Positions 17,477-26,302 of a DNA stretch of 64,000 nucleotides are shown here, one piece after another (the first letter of the stretch is position 1; the number at the start of each line of letters is the position of its first letter). The DNA comes from Dissulfurirhabdus thermomarina (GTDB taxonomy: Bacteria > Desulfobacterota > Dissulfuribacteria > Dissulfuribacterales > Dissulfurirhabdaceae): NCBI RefSeq assembly GCF_012979235.1, contig NZ_JAATWC010000012.1, positions 1 to 64,000 of the forward strand, read 5' to 3'. The translations under genes were made by a program, and so were the position numbers. Below the pieces are notes generated by a model. The model saw nothing but the letters and a program-made list of their open reading frames with translations, was not told the DNA's origin and ran no database searches.

Positions 17477-18439
17477 TTATTTCATCAAAAAGCCCATGAG
17501 GCGGACGTCCTCGACCTCCAGCGGGGCGAACTCCCGGTTCAGCCGGTCCAGGATGGGGCGGCGGTAACGGTAGAGAAGGTTCCCCTGGAGCCCCTCCGAG
17601 ACGTCGATGTCCTTGAGTTCCTGGTAGATGGCGTCCCGCACCCAAGCCTCCTTGCGCCGCAGGGCCTGCCGGGTGCTGATGTCCGGGACCACCAGCTCGG
17701 CCTGGAGCTTGAAGAAGACCATCTCGCCCGATCGGTGGGCGGGGATGAGAAAGGGATCGAGGGTCAGGATGGCGCGTCCCTCCGGCTTGGCCGTGGCATG
17801 GCGGGGCACCGGCGCGGCCAGCGGGACCTCCTCGATGCCGGCCCCGGCCGGGGCCGCGGGCCGGGCGACGGCCCGGTGCGGCGCGGCGGGGGCGGGCGGG
17901 GCCGGCGCCGCTCCCTGGAGCATCTTCCACAGCACCACGGCGCCCACCGCGAGGAGCACGGAGGAGAGGGCGAGGACGATCCACAGGGCCCACGGCCGTT
18001 CCGCTTCCGGGGCGGGGGGCGGCTCCGGGATGCGTTCGAGGAATTCGTCGGCGCCCTCCGGGATGGGCGGGGAGGCGGGTTCCTCCTCGGCGGGCGCCTC
18101 CGGGGGGGCTTCCGGGGGGGTGGCCTCGGCTTCGTCCCCGGCCTCGTCCGGGGCCCCGTCCTCCTGATCGGAGCCTTCTTCCTCCTCGAAGAGGAGGATG
18201 TCGTCGAGGCCGTCCTCGTCCCAGAGTTCGTCGTCGGAGATGGAGAAGCTGTCGCCGCCCTCTTCGGCGGGGGTGGTGTCGTCCTCGTCGGCCTCCTCGA
18301 GGAGCTCGTTCAGGAGGGCGTCGTCCGTGCCCTCGGGCTCGGGCGCGGCGTCGGCCCCGGCGTCGGCCCCGGCGGGGGCAGCGGCTTCGTCCCGCCCCTC
18401 GTCGGGGGCATCCGGCTGCTTGGCGGGGTCGGGGGACAC
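17477..18439 (-). CDS. second FliL-domain protein with long acidic N-terminus
   Basis: The 320-residue protein has an acidic, low-complexity cytoplasmic region (1-140, many Asp/Glu/Pro/Ala), one membrane helix (about 145-170), a Pro/Ala linker and a periplasmic domain (about 215-320). That domain resembles FliL: TLDPFLIPAHRSGEMVFFKLQAELVV, then a helical RDAIYQELKDIDV part and a final RLNREFAPLEVEDVRLMGFLMK strand. The canonical FliL is at 29034-29555, so this is a paralogue. It may act around the stator or motor. It has a GTG start with AAGGA upstream. Confidence 0.7.
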   Translation of the reverse strand: MSPDPAKQPDAPDEGRDEAAAPAGADAGADAAPEPEGTDDALLNELLEEADEDDTTPAEEGGDSFSISDDELWDEDGLDDILLFEEEEGSDQEDGAPDEAGDEAEATPPEAPPEAPAEEEPASPPIPEGADEFLERIPEPPPAPEAERPWALWIVLALSSVLLAVGAVVLWKMLQGAAPAPPAPAAPHRAVARPAAPAGAGIEEVPLAAPVPRHATAKPEGRAILTLDPFLIPAHRSGEMVFFKLQAELVVPDISTRQALRRKEAWVRDAIYQELKDIDVSEGLQGNLLYRYRRPILDRLNREFAPLEVEDVRLMGFLMK

Positions 18440-18479
18440 GGCTGTCCTTCGGGTGGGCCGGGGCGACCCGGCCGGCGGG

Positions 18480-18857
18480 TCAGAAGATCTTGGCGATCTT
18501 TTCGCTCAGGGTCTCCGGGGTGAACGGTTTCACGATGTAGTTGCTCACGCCGGCCTTGACGGCCTCGACGATGTTCTCCTTCTGGGCCTCTGCGGTGACC
18601 ATGAGGAACGGGAGGTCCTTCAGGCGGTCCTCGGCCCGGATCTTCTTGAGAAGCTCGATCCCCGTCATCTTGGGCATGTTCCAGTCGGAGACCACGAAGT
18701 CCACGGGCTCCTTCATGAGGATCTCCCAGGCCGTGGTGCCGTCGTCGGCCTCGAGGAAATTCTTGAACCCGATCTGGGTCATGATGTTCTTCACGATCCG
18801 TCGCATGGTGGCGAAATCGTCCACGATGAGCACGGTCATGTTGTAGTCGATGGCCAT
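18480..18857 (-). CDS. cheY: chemotaxis response regulator CheY
   Basis: The 125-residue single receiver domain carries VLIVDDFATMR (acidic pocket), phospho-Asp in DFVVSDWNMPKMTG, the Thr/Ala switch MVTAEA and the IVKPFTPE Lys. Phosphorylated CheY binds FliM and reverses the motor. A GGAGGAGACGGG ribosome site precedes the ATG. A sigma28-like promoter lies 76 bases upstream. Confidence 0.95.
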   Translation of the reverse strand: MAIDYNMTVLIVDDFATMRRIVKNIMTQIGFKNFLEADDGTTAWEILMKEPVDFVVSDWNMPKMTGIELLKKIRAEDRLKDLPFLMVTAEAQKENIVEAVKAGVSNYIVKPFTPETLSEKIAKIF

Positions 18858-18932
18858 CCCGTCTCCTCCGGTTCCGGTGGTCGAGCAGCGGGCCCGGGCA
18901 CAGCGGCCGCCGGGCGCTCGGCCCCTAGCAAC

Positions 18933-18959
18933 GTATCGGCAGGCGGCCGTAGGTGGTTA
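18933..18959 (-). promoter_or_regulatory. candidate sigma28 (FliA) promoter of cheY
   Basis: Minus-strand TAACCACC, 11 bases, GCCGATAC. The -10 box matches the FliA consensus GCCGATAA at seven of eight positions and the spacing is exact; the -35 box keeps only TAA of TAAAGTTT. It lies in the 165-base gap just downstream of fliA itself. The -35 region also forms one arm of an inverted repeat GGTTAAG...CTTAACC spanning about 18954-19023, which may act as the fliA transcript end. Confidence 0.5.
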
Positions 18960-19022
18960 AGCCCGACCCGTCCCTGGGGCCTGTGGGTCACCAGAGACAT
19001 CCCCACCTATGGGTTTCTTAAC

Positions 19023-19826
19023 CTACAGGAGGATACCGTTCAACTCCCGGGTGACGGGGCGGAGCCGGGCGCGGAGCCGCAGCATGGCCTTGGTGTGCAT
19101 CTGGGAGATGCGGGACTCGGTGTAGCCCATGATTTCGCCGATCTCCCGCATGGTGAGGTCCTCGTAGTAATAGAGGGAGACCACCAGGCGCTCCTTTTCC
19201 GGCAGGCCCTTGATGGCCTCCATGAGGACCTCTCTCACCTCCAGCATGTTGAGCCGCGTGAAGGGGTCGAGATCGTTCTTGTCCTCGATGAGGTCGAAGA
19301 GGTCTTCCTCGTTGCTGTCGGGCATCCGGCGGCGGATCACCTCGATGTCGAGGAAGGTGATGTGGCGGGTCTTTTCGAGAAGATCGTGGAATTCCTGGAT
19401 GGTGATGCCCAGCTCCCGGGCCACCTCCTCGTCCTCGGCCGGGCGGCCGAGCTCCTTCTCGAGCTTCTGGTAGGCACGCTCGAGCTCCGTGGCCTTCTTC
19501 CGGACGGAGCGGGGGATCCAGTCCATGGACCGGAGTTCGTCCAGCATGGCCCCCCGGATCCGGAACTCGGCGTAGGTCTTGAACTGGATCTTTTTCCCGG
19601 GATCGAACTTCTTGATGGCGTCGATGAGGCCGATGATGCCCGAGCTGATGAGGTCGTCCACCGAGATGTGGGGCGGCAGGCGCATGGCGAGGCGGCCGGC
19701 GATGTACTTGATGAGCGGCGTGTACTTGAGGATGAGTTCTTCCCGCTGGGCCGGGGTCAGCTCCTTGCCGTCGCCGAAGAAGGTGGCCGTGTAGTCCTTC
19801 AGTCTGGTGGTGGCTTTCTTTTCCAT
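19023..19826 (-). CDS. fliA: flagellar sigma factor sigma28
   Basis: The 267-residue protein has sigma region 2 (YTPLIKYIAGRLAMRLPPHISVDDLISSG is its start; FKTYAEFRIRGAMLDELRSMDWIPRSVR the promoter-contact part), region 3 (ELGITIQEFHDLL) and region 4 (GLPEKERLVVSLYYYEDLTMREIGEIMGYTESRISQMH). This is FliA/WhiG-type. The ATG at 19826 lies four bases after the flhG stop, so the longer upstream frame is not used. It transcribes late flagellar genes; a candidate target is the next gene, cheY. Confidence 0.95.
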   Translation of the reverse strand: MEKKATTRLKDYTATFFGDGKELTPAQREELILKYTPLIKYIAGRLAMRLPPHISVDDLISSGIIGLIDAIKKFDPGKKIQFKTYAEFRIRGAMLDELRSMDWIPRSVRKKATELERAYQKLEKELGRPAEDEEVARELGITIQEFHDLLEKTRHITFLDIEVIRRRMPDSNEEDLFDLIEDKNDLDPFTRLNMLEVREVLMEAIKGLPEKERLVVSLYYYEDLTMREIGEIMGYTESRISQMHTKAMLRLRARLRPVTRELNGILL

Positions 19827-19830
19827 GGGC

Positions 19831-20736
19831 CTAGGGGTTTTGCAGGAGCTTTCTCCAGAAGAACTTGATGTTGCCGTCAGCATGACCATCGCACCTCGAC
19901 TGGGTAAGGGTTTTGGCCAGATCCCGGAAGACGCGGCTCGAGGCGGCGTCGGGGAAGAGCTCCAGCACGGCCTTCTGCTTCCGGACCGCCTTCGGGATGG
20001 CCTCGTCCTGGGGGATGAAGCCAAGGTAGTCCAGGGAGAGGAGGCCCAGGAAGCGGTCGGCCACGGCCGACAGCTGCCGGTAGACCTTCTGGGCCTCCTG
20101 GCCGTTCTTGGCCCAGTTGACCAGGATGGAGAAGTCGCGGACCTGGTGGCGCCGCATGAGCACCTTCATCAGGGCGTAGGCGTCGGTGATGGAGGTGGGC
20201 TCCGGGGTCACCACCACGATCCGCTTCTGGGCGGCGAGGTTGAAATAGAGAACGTTGTCGGAGATGCCGGCGGCGGTGTCGATGAGGAGTACGTCCACCG
20301 CCTCGTCGAGAGCCTCCATCTCGGTGAGGAGGAAGAGCTTCTCCGATTCGGACAGGTCCAGCAGCTCCGGGACCCCGGAGCTGGCCGGCAGGATCCGGAT
20401 GCCGCCGGGGCCGTCCAGGATGATCTCCGGGAGGCTGCGCTGGCCGGAGAAGACGTCCTTGATGCTGTAGCGGGGCATGAGCCCGAGGAGGACGTCCACG
20501 TTGGCCAGGCCGAGGTCCGCGTCGAGGACCAGGACCCGTTGCCCCATCCGGGCCAGGGCCAGGGCGGTGTTGGTCACCAGGTTGGTCTTGCCCACGCCGC
20601 CCTTGCCGCTGGTGAAGGCGAGGACGCAAGGTGTCGCCTTCCCGGCCCCCTCCACGGGGCGGAGGCGGTCCGTTTTCCCGGCCTGGCGGGGCCCGCCGTT
20701 GGGTTTCTTGTCGTTCACGGTGGCTGCCTGGTTCAT
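19831..20736 (-). CDS. flhG: flagellar number regulator, MinD-like ATPase
   Basis: The 301-residue ParA/MinD-family ATPase has the deviant Walker A SGKGGVGKTNLVTN near residue 44, VLVLDADLGLANVDVLLG and VLLIDTAAGISDNVL. With FlhF it sets the number and place of polar flagella. Its ATG at 20736 overlaps the flhF stop as ATGA; the frame upstream of this start is only a shadow of flhF, flhA and flhB. Confidence 0.93.
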   Translation of the reverse strand: MNQAATVNDKKPNGGPRQAGKTDRLRPVEGAGKATPCVLAFTSGKGGVGKTNLVTNTALALARMGQRVLVLDADLGLANVDVLLGLMPRYSIKDVFSGQRSLPEIILDGPGGIRILPASSGVPELLDLSESEKLFLLTEMEALDEAVDVLLIDTAAGISDNVLYFNLAAQKRIVVVTPEPTSITDAYALMKVLMRRHQVRDFSILVNWAKNGQEAQKVYRQLSAVADRFLGLLSLDYLGFIPQDEAIPKAVRKQKAVLELFPDAASSRVFRDLAKTLTQSRCDGHADGNIKFFWRKLLQNP

Positions 20737-21950
20737 GCAATCTCCTTGACGCCCGCCCGGCGCTGCGGGTCCGAGCCCCCGCGCCACCTGAGAAGCAGGC
20801 GGGCCAGGTTCCGCCGCGAGGCGCTTCGCAGGTCTTCCGGCACCCGCTGGCCCGTGGCGAGGTACGAGATGGGCAGGCGGTACTCGAGGACCGGGGTGCA
20901 CAGGCTTCCGTACGAGCGGGTCTCGTCCAGCTTGCTGAGGATCCATCCGGAGACGGGATACGGCCGGTAGATGTCGATCACCGATCGAAGGTCCTCCTCC
21001 TTGGTGGTGGCGCTCAGCACCACTTGCGCCTGCAAACTTGGTACCGAGCCGAAGATCTCGGCCATTTCCCCGCGGTGGCGGGGGTCGCGGGGGGAGCGGC
21101 CCGTGGTGTCCACCAGCACGAAGTCCTTGTCGGCGTGGCGATCCATGACGCTCCGGAGGTCCCCGGCGCCGTGGGCCACCTCCATGGGGATCTCCATGAG
21201 GGCGGCGTAGCGCCGGAGCTGTTCCACCCCGCCCAGGCGGTAGGTGTCCAGGGAGACGAGCACCCCCCGCCGGTGGGCCTGGAGCGCGAGGCGCGCGGCG
21301 ATCTTGGCGAGGGTGGTGGTCTTTCCGACACCCGTGGGGCCGACGAAGACCCACCGACAGGGCCCGGCGGCCCGCTCGGCCCGGGGGGCCACGCTGGCGA
21401 CGCGCCCGATGTAGTCGTGGAGCCGGTCGAGGACGGCCTCCCGGGTGACGGGGCGGCCGGGGGCCAGGCCGTTCAGGACCTCGGCGGCCAACCGGCGGTG
21501 GAGCCCGGCGGGCACCCCGAGGTCCGTGAGGACCTGGTGGATGGCGAGCAGCGGCGCGGAACGCTCCAGGTGGGCCAGGGCCTTCGCCGCCCTGGGATCG
21601 GCGGCCGCCTCGGCGGGCCGCGCCCCTGCCAGTTCCTTCACCAGAGCCCGTAGCTCGTGGAGTTCCGCCGCGATGGCGGCCCACGGGGCCCCGCTGGATC
21701 CGCCATCGGGGGCGGCCGGCGCCTCCCAGGCGGCCTGCCGGTTCCGTTCCGGCCGGGGGCGCTCGGGGCGCGGCTCCACGTCGAAGTCCACCGCCGCCAC
21801 CACCTCCACGAAGCGCCGGACGCGGCCGGTGACGGCGTCGGTCTTCTGACGCCGCCGGGTGTCCAGGATCACGGCCTCCGGACCGAAGGCCCGGCGGACT
21901 TCCTCCAGGGCGCCCTGGGCCGTCTCTGCCTGGAACCGCTTGATCTTCAT
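20733..21950 (-). CDS. flhF: SRP-type GTPase for flagellar placement
   Basis: The 405-residue protein has the basic B domain start (MKIKRFQAETAQGALEEVR), a variable middle, the N domain, and the G domain with [16 protein letters not shown] (about 200), DTYRLGGVEQLR, VDTTGRSPRDPR and LSKLDETRSYG. This is FlhF, which marks the pole where flagella assemble. It follows flhA by 27 bases. Confidence 0.94.
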   Translation of the reverse strand: MKIKRFQAETAQGALEEVRRAFGPEAVILDTRRRQKTDAVTGRVRRFVEVVAAVDFDVEPRPERPRPERNRQAAWEAPAAPDGGSSGAPWAAIAAELHELRALVKELAGARPAEAAADPRAAKALAHLERSAPLLAIHQVLTDLGVPAGLHRRLAAEVLNGLAPGRPVTREAVLDRLHDYIGRVASVAPRAERAAGPCRWVFVGPTGVGKTTTLAKIAARLALQAHRRGVLVSLDTYRLGGVEQLRRYAALMEIPMEVAHGAGDLRSVMDRHADKDFVLVDTTGRSPRDPRHRGEMAEIFGSVPSLQAQVVLSATTKEEDLRSVIDIYRPYPVSGWILSKLDETRSYGSLCTPVLEYRLPISYLATGQRVPEDLRSASRRNLARLLLRWRGGSDPQRRAGVKEIA

Positions 21951-21977
21951 CCCCGGGTCTTCCTCCCCTTTGCGGCG

Positions 21978-24074
21978 CTACCTGAGGGTCAATAGGGACT
22001 CGAGCCGGACGTTGGCCGGGACCTCGGAGTGGGAGAGCACCGTCACGTTGGGCACGAAGCGCTCCACGAGCCGCCGCAGGTGACGGCGGACGGAGGGGCT
22101 GCAGAGTACCACCGCCGGGTGGCCCTGATGCACCGCCCGCTCGGCCCCTTGCTCCACGGCCTGTATGATGCGCCGGGCCACCGCCGGGTCGAGGGCCATG
22201 AAGCTGCCCTGCTCGGTCTGCTGCACGCCCTGGCGGATCTGTTCCTCCAGGGCCGGGTCCAGGGTGAGCACGGTGAGGGTGCCGTCGGGACCGAGCAGGG
22301 GCTTGACGATGGCACGGCCGAGCTTCTGGCGGACGTACTCGGTCAGGATGTCCGGGTCCCGTGTCATGGGGCCGTAGTCCGCCAGGGTCTCCACGATGGT
22401 GAGGAGGTCCCGGATGGAGATCCGCTCCCGGACGAGGTTCTGGAGGACCTTCTGGATCACCCCCAGCGACAGGGTGCCGGTGGCCTCCTCCACGGCCTTC
22501 GGGTGGCTCCGGGCCAGGGCGTCCAGGAGCCGCTGCACCTCCTGGCGGCCCAGGAGTTCCTCGGCGTTCTGCCGGATGACCTCGGCCAGGTGCGTGGCCA
22601 CCACCGTGGACGGGTCCACCACGGTGTAGCCCGCCAGCTGCGCCTCCTCCCGGCGCCCCTCCGCGATCCAGATGGCGGGGAGGCCGAAGGCGGGCTCCCG
22701 GGCGGGGATCCCGTCGATCCGCTGCTTGGCGTCGCCGGGGTCCATGGCGAGGAGGTGACCCAGCATGAGTTCCCCCCGGGCGATCTCGATCCCCTTGATG
22801 AGGATGACGTATTCGCCGGGGCCGAGCTGGAGGTTGTCGCGCACGTGGAGCGGCGGCACGATGACGCCCATCTCCTGGGCGAACTGGCGCCGGATGGAGC
22901 GGATCCGGTCGAGGAGATCGCCGCCCTGCTGCTCGTCCACCAGGGGGATGAGGCCGTAGCCCACCTCGAGTTCCAGGATGTCCAGGGCGAGGAGGCGTTC
23001 CACCTCCTCGGGGGACCCGGCGGGGGGCGCCTCGGGCTCGGGTTCCACCTCCTCGGGCGGGGGTGCCAGGGCCTCGGCCCGGGCCTTCTCGCGGTAGACG
23101 AGCCAGGCGAGGGTCCCGGTGCCCGCGGCGAGCACCGTGAAGGGGAAGGCCGGCAGCCCCGGCACCATGCCGAAGCTGAAGATGACCGCGGCGGTGATCA
23201 TGAGGGCCTCGGGCTGGGCCGCGAACTGGCGGGAGAACTCGCGGCCCATGCTGGCCTCCGAGGCCGCCCGGCTCACCAGGATGCCCGCCGCCGTGGAGAT
23301 CACGATGGCCGGGATCTGGGAGACGAGCCCGTCGCCGATGGTGAGCAGGGTGTAGCTCTGGGCCGCCTCCCCCACGGGCATCTTCTGCTGAAAGACCCCG
23401 ATCACGAATCCCCCGATGATGTTGATGGCCATGATGACGAGGCCGGCGATGGCCTCGCCCCGTACGAACTTGCTCGCGCCGTCCATGGCCCCGTAGAACT
23501 CGGCCTCGCGGCTGATCTCGAGCCGGCGGCGGCGGGCCTCGGCCTCGTCGATGAGCCCGGCGTTCAGGTCGGCGTCGATGGCCATCTGCTTGCCGGGCAT
23601 GGCGTCCAGGGTGAAGCGGGCCGCCACCTCCGCGATCCGGCCCGACCCCCGGGTGATCACCACGAAGTTGATGATCACCAGGATGAAGAAGATGACGCCG
23701 CCCACCACGTAGTTGCCCGCCACCACGAACTCGCCGAAGCTCATGATGATGCGGCCGGCGGCGTTGGTGCCCTCGTGGCCGTGGAGCAGGATGAGCCGGG
23801 TGGAGGCGATGTTCAGCGAGAGGCGGAAGAGGGTGGTGAGCAGGAGCAGGGACGGGAAGATGGGGAAGTCCAGCGGCTTGAGGATGTAGAGCGACAGGAG
23901 CAGCACCAGGAGCGAGACGGTGAGGTTGAAGGCCAGGAGGAGATCCAGCCCCGCAGAAGGCAGGGGCATCACCATGATCACGAGGATGGCGAGCACCCCC
24001 ACCGCGGCGAGGATGTTCTCCCGCTCGAGGTTCATCCCCGACCAGAGGTTCCGCAGGGTCTCGGTGGCCATCAT
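21978..24074 (-). CDS. flhA: flagellar export gate protein
   Basis: The 698-residue protein has eight predicted membrane helices in the first 330 residues, with the FHIPEP-type signature region (GDGLVSQIPAIVISTAAG, KFVRGEAIAGLVI), and a large cytoplasmic domain that docks export chaperone complexes. Length is normal. Two adjacent ATG codons allow a start at 24074 or 24071. Confidence 0.96.
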   Translation of the reverse strand: MMATETLRNLWSGMNLERENILAAVGVLAILVIMVMPLPSAGLDLLLAFNLTVSLLVLLLSLYILKPLDFPIFPSLLLLTTLFRLSLNIASTRLILLHGHEGTNAAGRIIMSFGEFVVAGNYVVGGVIFFILVIINFVVITRGSGRIAEVAARFTLDAMPGKQMAIDADLNAGLIDEAEARRRRLEISREAEFYGAMDGASKFVRGEAIAGLVIMAINIIGGFVIGVFQQKMPVGEAAQSYTLLTIGDGLVSQIPAIVISTAAGILVSRAASEASMGREFSRQFAAQPEALMITAAVIFSFGMVPGLPAFPFTVLAAGTGTLAWLVYREKARAEALAPPPEEVEPEPEAPPAGSPEEVERLLALDILELEVGYGLIPLVDEQQGGDLLDRIRSIRRQFAQEMGVIVPPLHVRDNLQLGPGEYVILIKGIEIARGELMLGHLLAMDPGDAKQRIDGIPAREPAFGLPAIWIAEGRREEAQLAGYTVVDPSTVVATHLAEVIRQNAEELLGRQEVQRLLDALARSHPKAVEEATGTLSLGVIQKVLQNLVRERISIRDLLTIVETLADYGPMTRDPDILTEYVRQKLGRAIVKPLLGPDGTLTVLTLDPALEEQIRQGVQQTEQGSFMALDPAVARRIIQAVEQGAERAVHQGHPAVVLCSPSVRRHLRRLVERFVPNVTVLSHSEVPANVRLESLLTLR

Positions 24075-24104
24075 GGGTCTGGTTCCTTCCTCCCGGTCCG
24101 GGGG

Positions 24105-25187
24105 CTAGCGCCCGCCCCCGGCCGCCTTCATCCGCCGCAGGCGGTAGACGTAGGCCAGGACCTCGGCCACCGCCTGGTAGAGGGCCTCGGGGATGGGGCG
24201 GCCCACCTCCACCGACTTGTAGAGGTTCCGGGCCAGGGGCCGGTCCTCCACGATGGGGACGTCGTGTTCCCGGGCGATCTCCCGGATCCGCTCGGCGATG
24301 AGGCCCGCCCCCTTGGCCGTGACCACCGGCGCCTCCATCTTCCCGGACTCGTACTGGAGGGCCACGGCCAGGTGGGTGGGGTTGGTGATGACGACGTCGG
24401 CCTCGGGGACGGCGGCCATCATGCGCTTCCTGGCCATGTCGCGCTGGATGCTCCGGATCCGGGCCTTGACCTTGGGGTCTCCCTCCGTCTGCTTGTACTC
24501 CTCCTTGACCTCCTGCTTGGTCATGCGGTGGTCCCGCTCCCACTGCCACTTCTGGAAGAGGAAGTCGAGGACGGCCAGGGCGGCCAGCACCAGGCACACC
24601 CGCCAGAAGAGCCGCCCGCAGACGTCGCCGAGGAAGGCGAGGATCTGGTAGGGGGTCTGGTCCAGGAGCGGGAGCAGCCGGTCCAGTTCGCCGGCCACGG
24701 TGAAGTAGGCGATGGCGCCCACGATGGTGATCTTGAGGAGCGACTTGGCGAGCTCCGCCAGGGACTGGGGGGAGAAGAGCCGCTTGATCCCCTCTGCGGG
24801 GTTGATCTTTCCGAAGTTGGGCTGGAGGGCCTTGCCGGACCAGACCGGCCCCACCTGGAGGAAGTTGGCCAGCACCGCCACCGCCGCCAGGACGAGGAAG
24901 AGGGGCGCCATGACCAGGGCGAACTGCTCCAGGGCCATGAGGGCGATGTGGCGGAGGTTGTCCGCGTTCACCCGGATGCCGGCGGCATGGCCCAGGTAGT
25001 GGCGCAGGATCTGCGTCAGCTGCTGGTAGAAGAAGGCGCCGCCCCAGGAAAGCGTCATGAGCCCGGAGAGGAGGAGCGCCACGGAGCTCACCTCCCGGCT
25101 CCTGGGGACGTCACCCTCCCGGCGCGCGTCCCGCCGCCGTTTGGCGGTTGCCTGTTCGGTGCGTTCTTCCGCGGGTTTTTCCGCCAT
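24105..25187 (-). CDS. flhB: flagellar export switch protein
   Basis: The 360-residue protein has four membrane helices and a cytoplasmic domain with the self-cleavage motif NPTH in DVVITNPTHLAVALQYE (about 275). Cleavage between Asn and Pro switches export from rod/hook to filament substrates. The N-terminus EERTEQATAKRRRDARREG is family-typical. Confidence 0.96.
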   Translation of the reverse strand: MAEKPAEERTEQATAKRRRDARREGDVPRSREVSSVALLLSGLMTLSWGGAFFYQQLTQILRHYLGHAAGIRVNADNLRHIALMALEQFALVMAPLFLVLAAVAVLANFLQVGPVWSGKALQPNFGKINPAEGIKRLFSPQSLAELAKSLLKITIVGAIAYFTVAGELDRLLPLLDQTPYQILAFLGDVCGRLFWRVCLVLAALAVLDFLFQKWQWERDHRMTKQEVKEEYKQTEGDPKVKARIRSIQRDMARKRMMAAVPEADVVITNPTHLAVALQYESGKMEAPVVTAKGAGLIAERIREIAREHDVPIVEDRPLARNLYKSVEVGRPIPEALYQAVAEVLAYVYRLRRMKAAGGGR

Positions 25188-25221
25188 TGGCGCCTACCGT
25201 TCCGTCCCGTTTCGCTCCCGG

Positions 25222-26019
25222 TCAGCCGGCCATCAGCCGGAGGGCCGCCGGGAGCAGCCGCACGCCCCGGTCCAGGGCCCGCGCGAGCACGGGCCAGAAG
25301 GCCTGGAGCGTCAGCCCCATGAAGAAGAGGCCGAGGGCGATGTTGAGCGAAAAGCTCATGATGAGCAGGTTGATCTGGGGCACGGTCTTGGCCAGGATCC
25401 CGAGGGCCGCCTGGGAGAAGAGCAGGATGGCCATGACCGGGGCCATGAGCTTCACGGAGAGGACGAACATCTCCCTCCCCATGTCCACCACGAGGTCGAG
25501 GAGGGTGGCGTCGAGGTGGAGCCGGCCGGGGGGCAGCAGGGTGAAGCTCTCCGCCAGCGTCCGGATGAAGAAGTGGTGGCCGTCCACCGCGACGAAGAGC
25601 ATGAGCGCCACCAGGTAGGCCAGCTGGGCCATGAGGATGCTCTGGGCCCCCGTCTGCGGGTCCACCACGTTGGCCACGCTGAAGCCCATCTGGAACCCCA
25701 CCATCTGGCCGGCGATCTGGACGCCGGCGAAGAGCAGCCGCATGACGAGGGCCAGGGTCGCCCCGGCGAAGAGCTCCGCCACCATGAGGAGGCCGAAGGC
25801 CAGTGGTTTTTCGGGGAAGGCCTCCGCGGGTACGGGTTCGAGGGGCGTAAAGAGCAGGGCGAGGGCCAGGGTCCCCGCGGCCTTCACCTGGACGGGCAGG
25901 GTGCGGCTCGAGAAGATGGGCATGAGGTAGACGAGGGCCCCGATCCGCACCACCAGGAGGGCGAAGATCTTCACGTGGTCCGTGGTCCAGTGGAGGAGGT
26001 ACGGGTCCATCGCCGTCAC
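25222..26019 (-). CDS. fliR: flagellar export protein FliR
   Basis: The 265-residue protein has six hydrophobic segments and the FliR pattern (RIGALVYLMPIFSSRTLP, GQMVGFQMGFSVANVVDPQ). The GTG start at 26019 overlaps the fliQ stop as GTGA; an ATG three codons later is an alternative. It forms the export gate with FliP and FliQ. Confidence 0.95.
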   Translation of the reverse strand: MTAMDPYLLHWTTDHVKIFALLVVRIGALVYLMPIFSSRTLPVQVKAAGTLALALLFTPLEPVPAEAFPEKPLAFGLLMVAELFAGATLALVMRLLFAGVQIAGQMVGFQMGFSVANVVDPQTGAQSILMAQLAYLVALMLFVAVDGHHFFIRTLAESFTLLPPGRLHLDATLLDLVVDMGREMFVLSVKLMAPVMAILLFSQAALGILAKTVPQINLLIMSFSLNIALGLFFMGLTLQAFWPVLARALDRGVRLLPAALRLMAG

Positions 26020-26285
26020 CGGATGAGGTCGGGGATCTGGAGGACGAGTCCCCGGGTGAAGTCCACGATCTTGTTCATGATCCAGGGGAAGGCCACCAGG
26101 AGGCCGACGAGCACGGCGATGATCTTCGGGACGAAGGTGAGGGTCATCTCCTGGATCTGGGTCACCGCCTGGAGGATGCTCACGGCGAGCCCCACCACGA
26201 GGCCCAGCCCCAGCATGGGGAGGCTGAGGAGCAGGGTGAGCTCGATGGCCTGGCGGGCGAGGCTGACGGCCATGTCCTGGGTCAC
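26016..26285 (-). CDS. fliQ: flagellar export protein FliQ
   Basis: The 89-residue protein (standard length when read from the GTG at 26285) has two membrane helices and the family core QAIELTLLLSLPML and QAVTQIQEMTLTFVPK. GGAGG lies upstream of the GTG. It sits between fliP and fliR as in most flagellar clusters. Confidence 0.94.
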   Translation of the reverse strand: MTQDMAVSLARQAIELTLLLSLPMLGLGLVVGLAVSILQAVTQIQEMTLTFVPKIIAVLVGLLVAFPWIMNKIVDFTRGLVLQIPDLIR

Positions 26286-26302
26286 GGGGGGGCCTCCGGC
26301 AC

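Noticed and set aside
18960-19022. Cyclic di-GMP riboswitch between fliA and cheY
   Set aside because: The inverted repeat looked suggestive, but the conserved GEMM core and tetraloop receptor are missing.
19831-24597. A 1588-codon open frame on the minus strand covering flhB, flhA, flhF and flhG
   Set aside because: Only its last 301 codons (flhG) are real. The rest is low-complexity Pro/Arg/Gly translation of the other genes in a wrong frame, common at this GC content.
22029-25322. A 1097-codon open frame on the plus strand
   Set aside because: It runs antisense to flhA and flhB, which have clear domains, and its translation is low-complexity.
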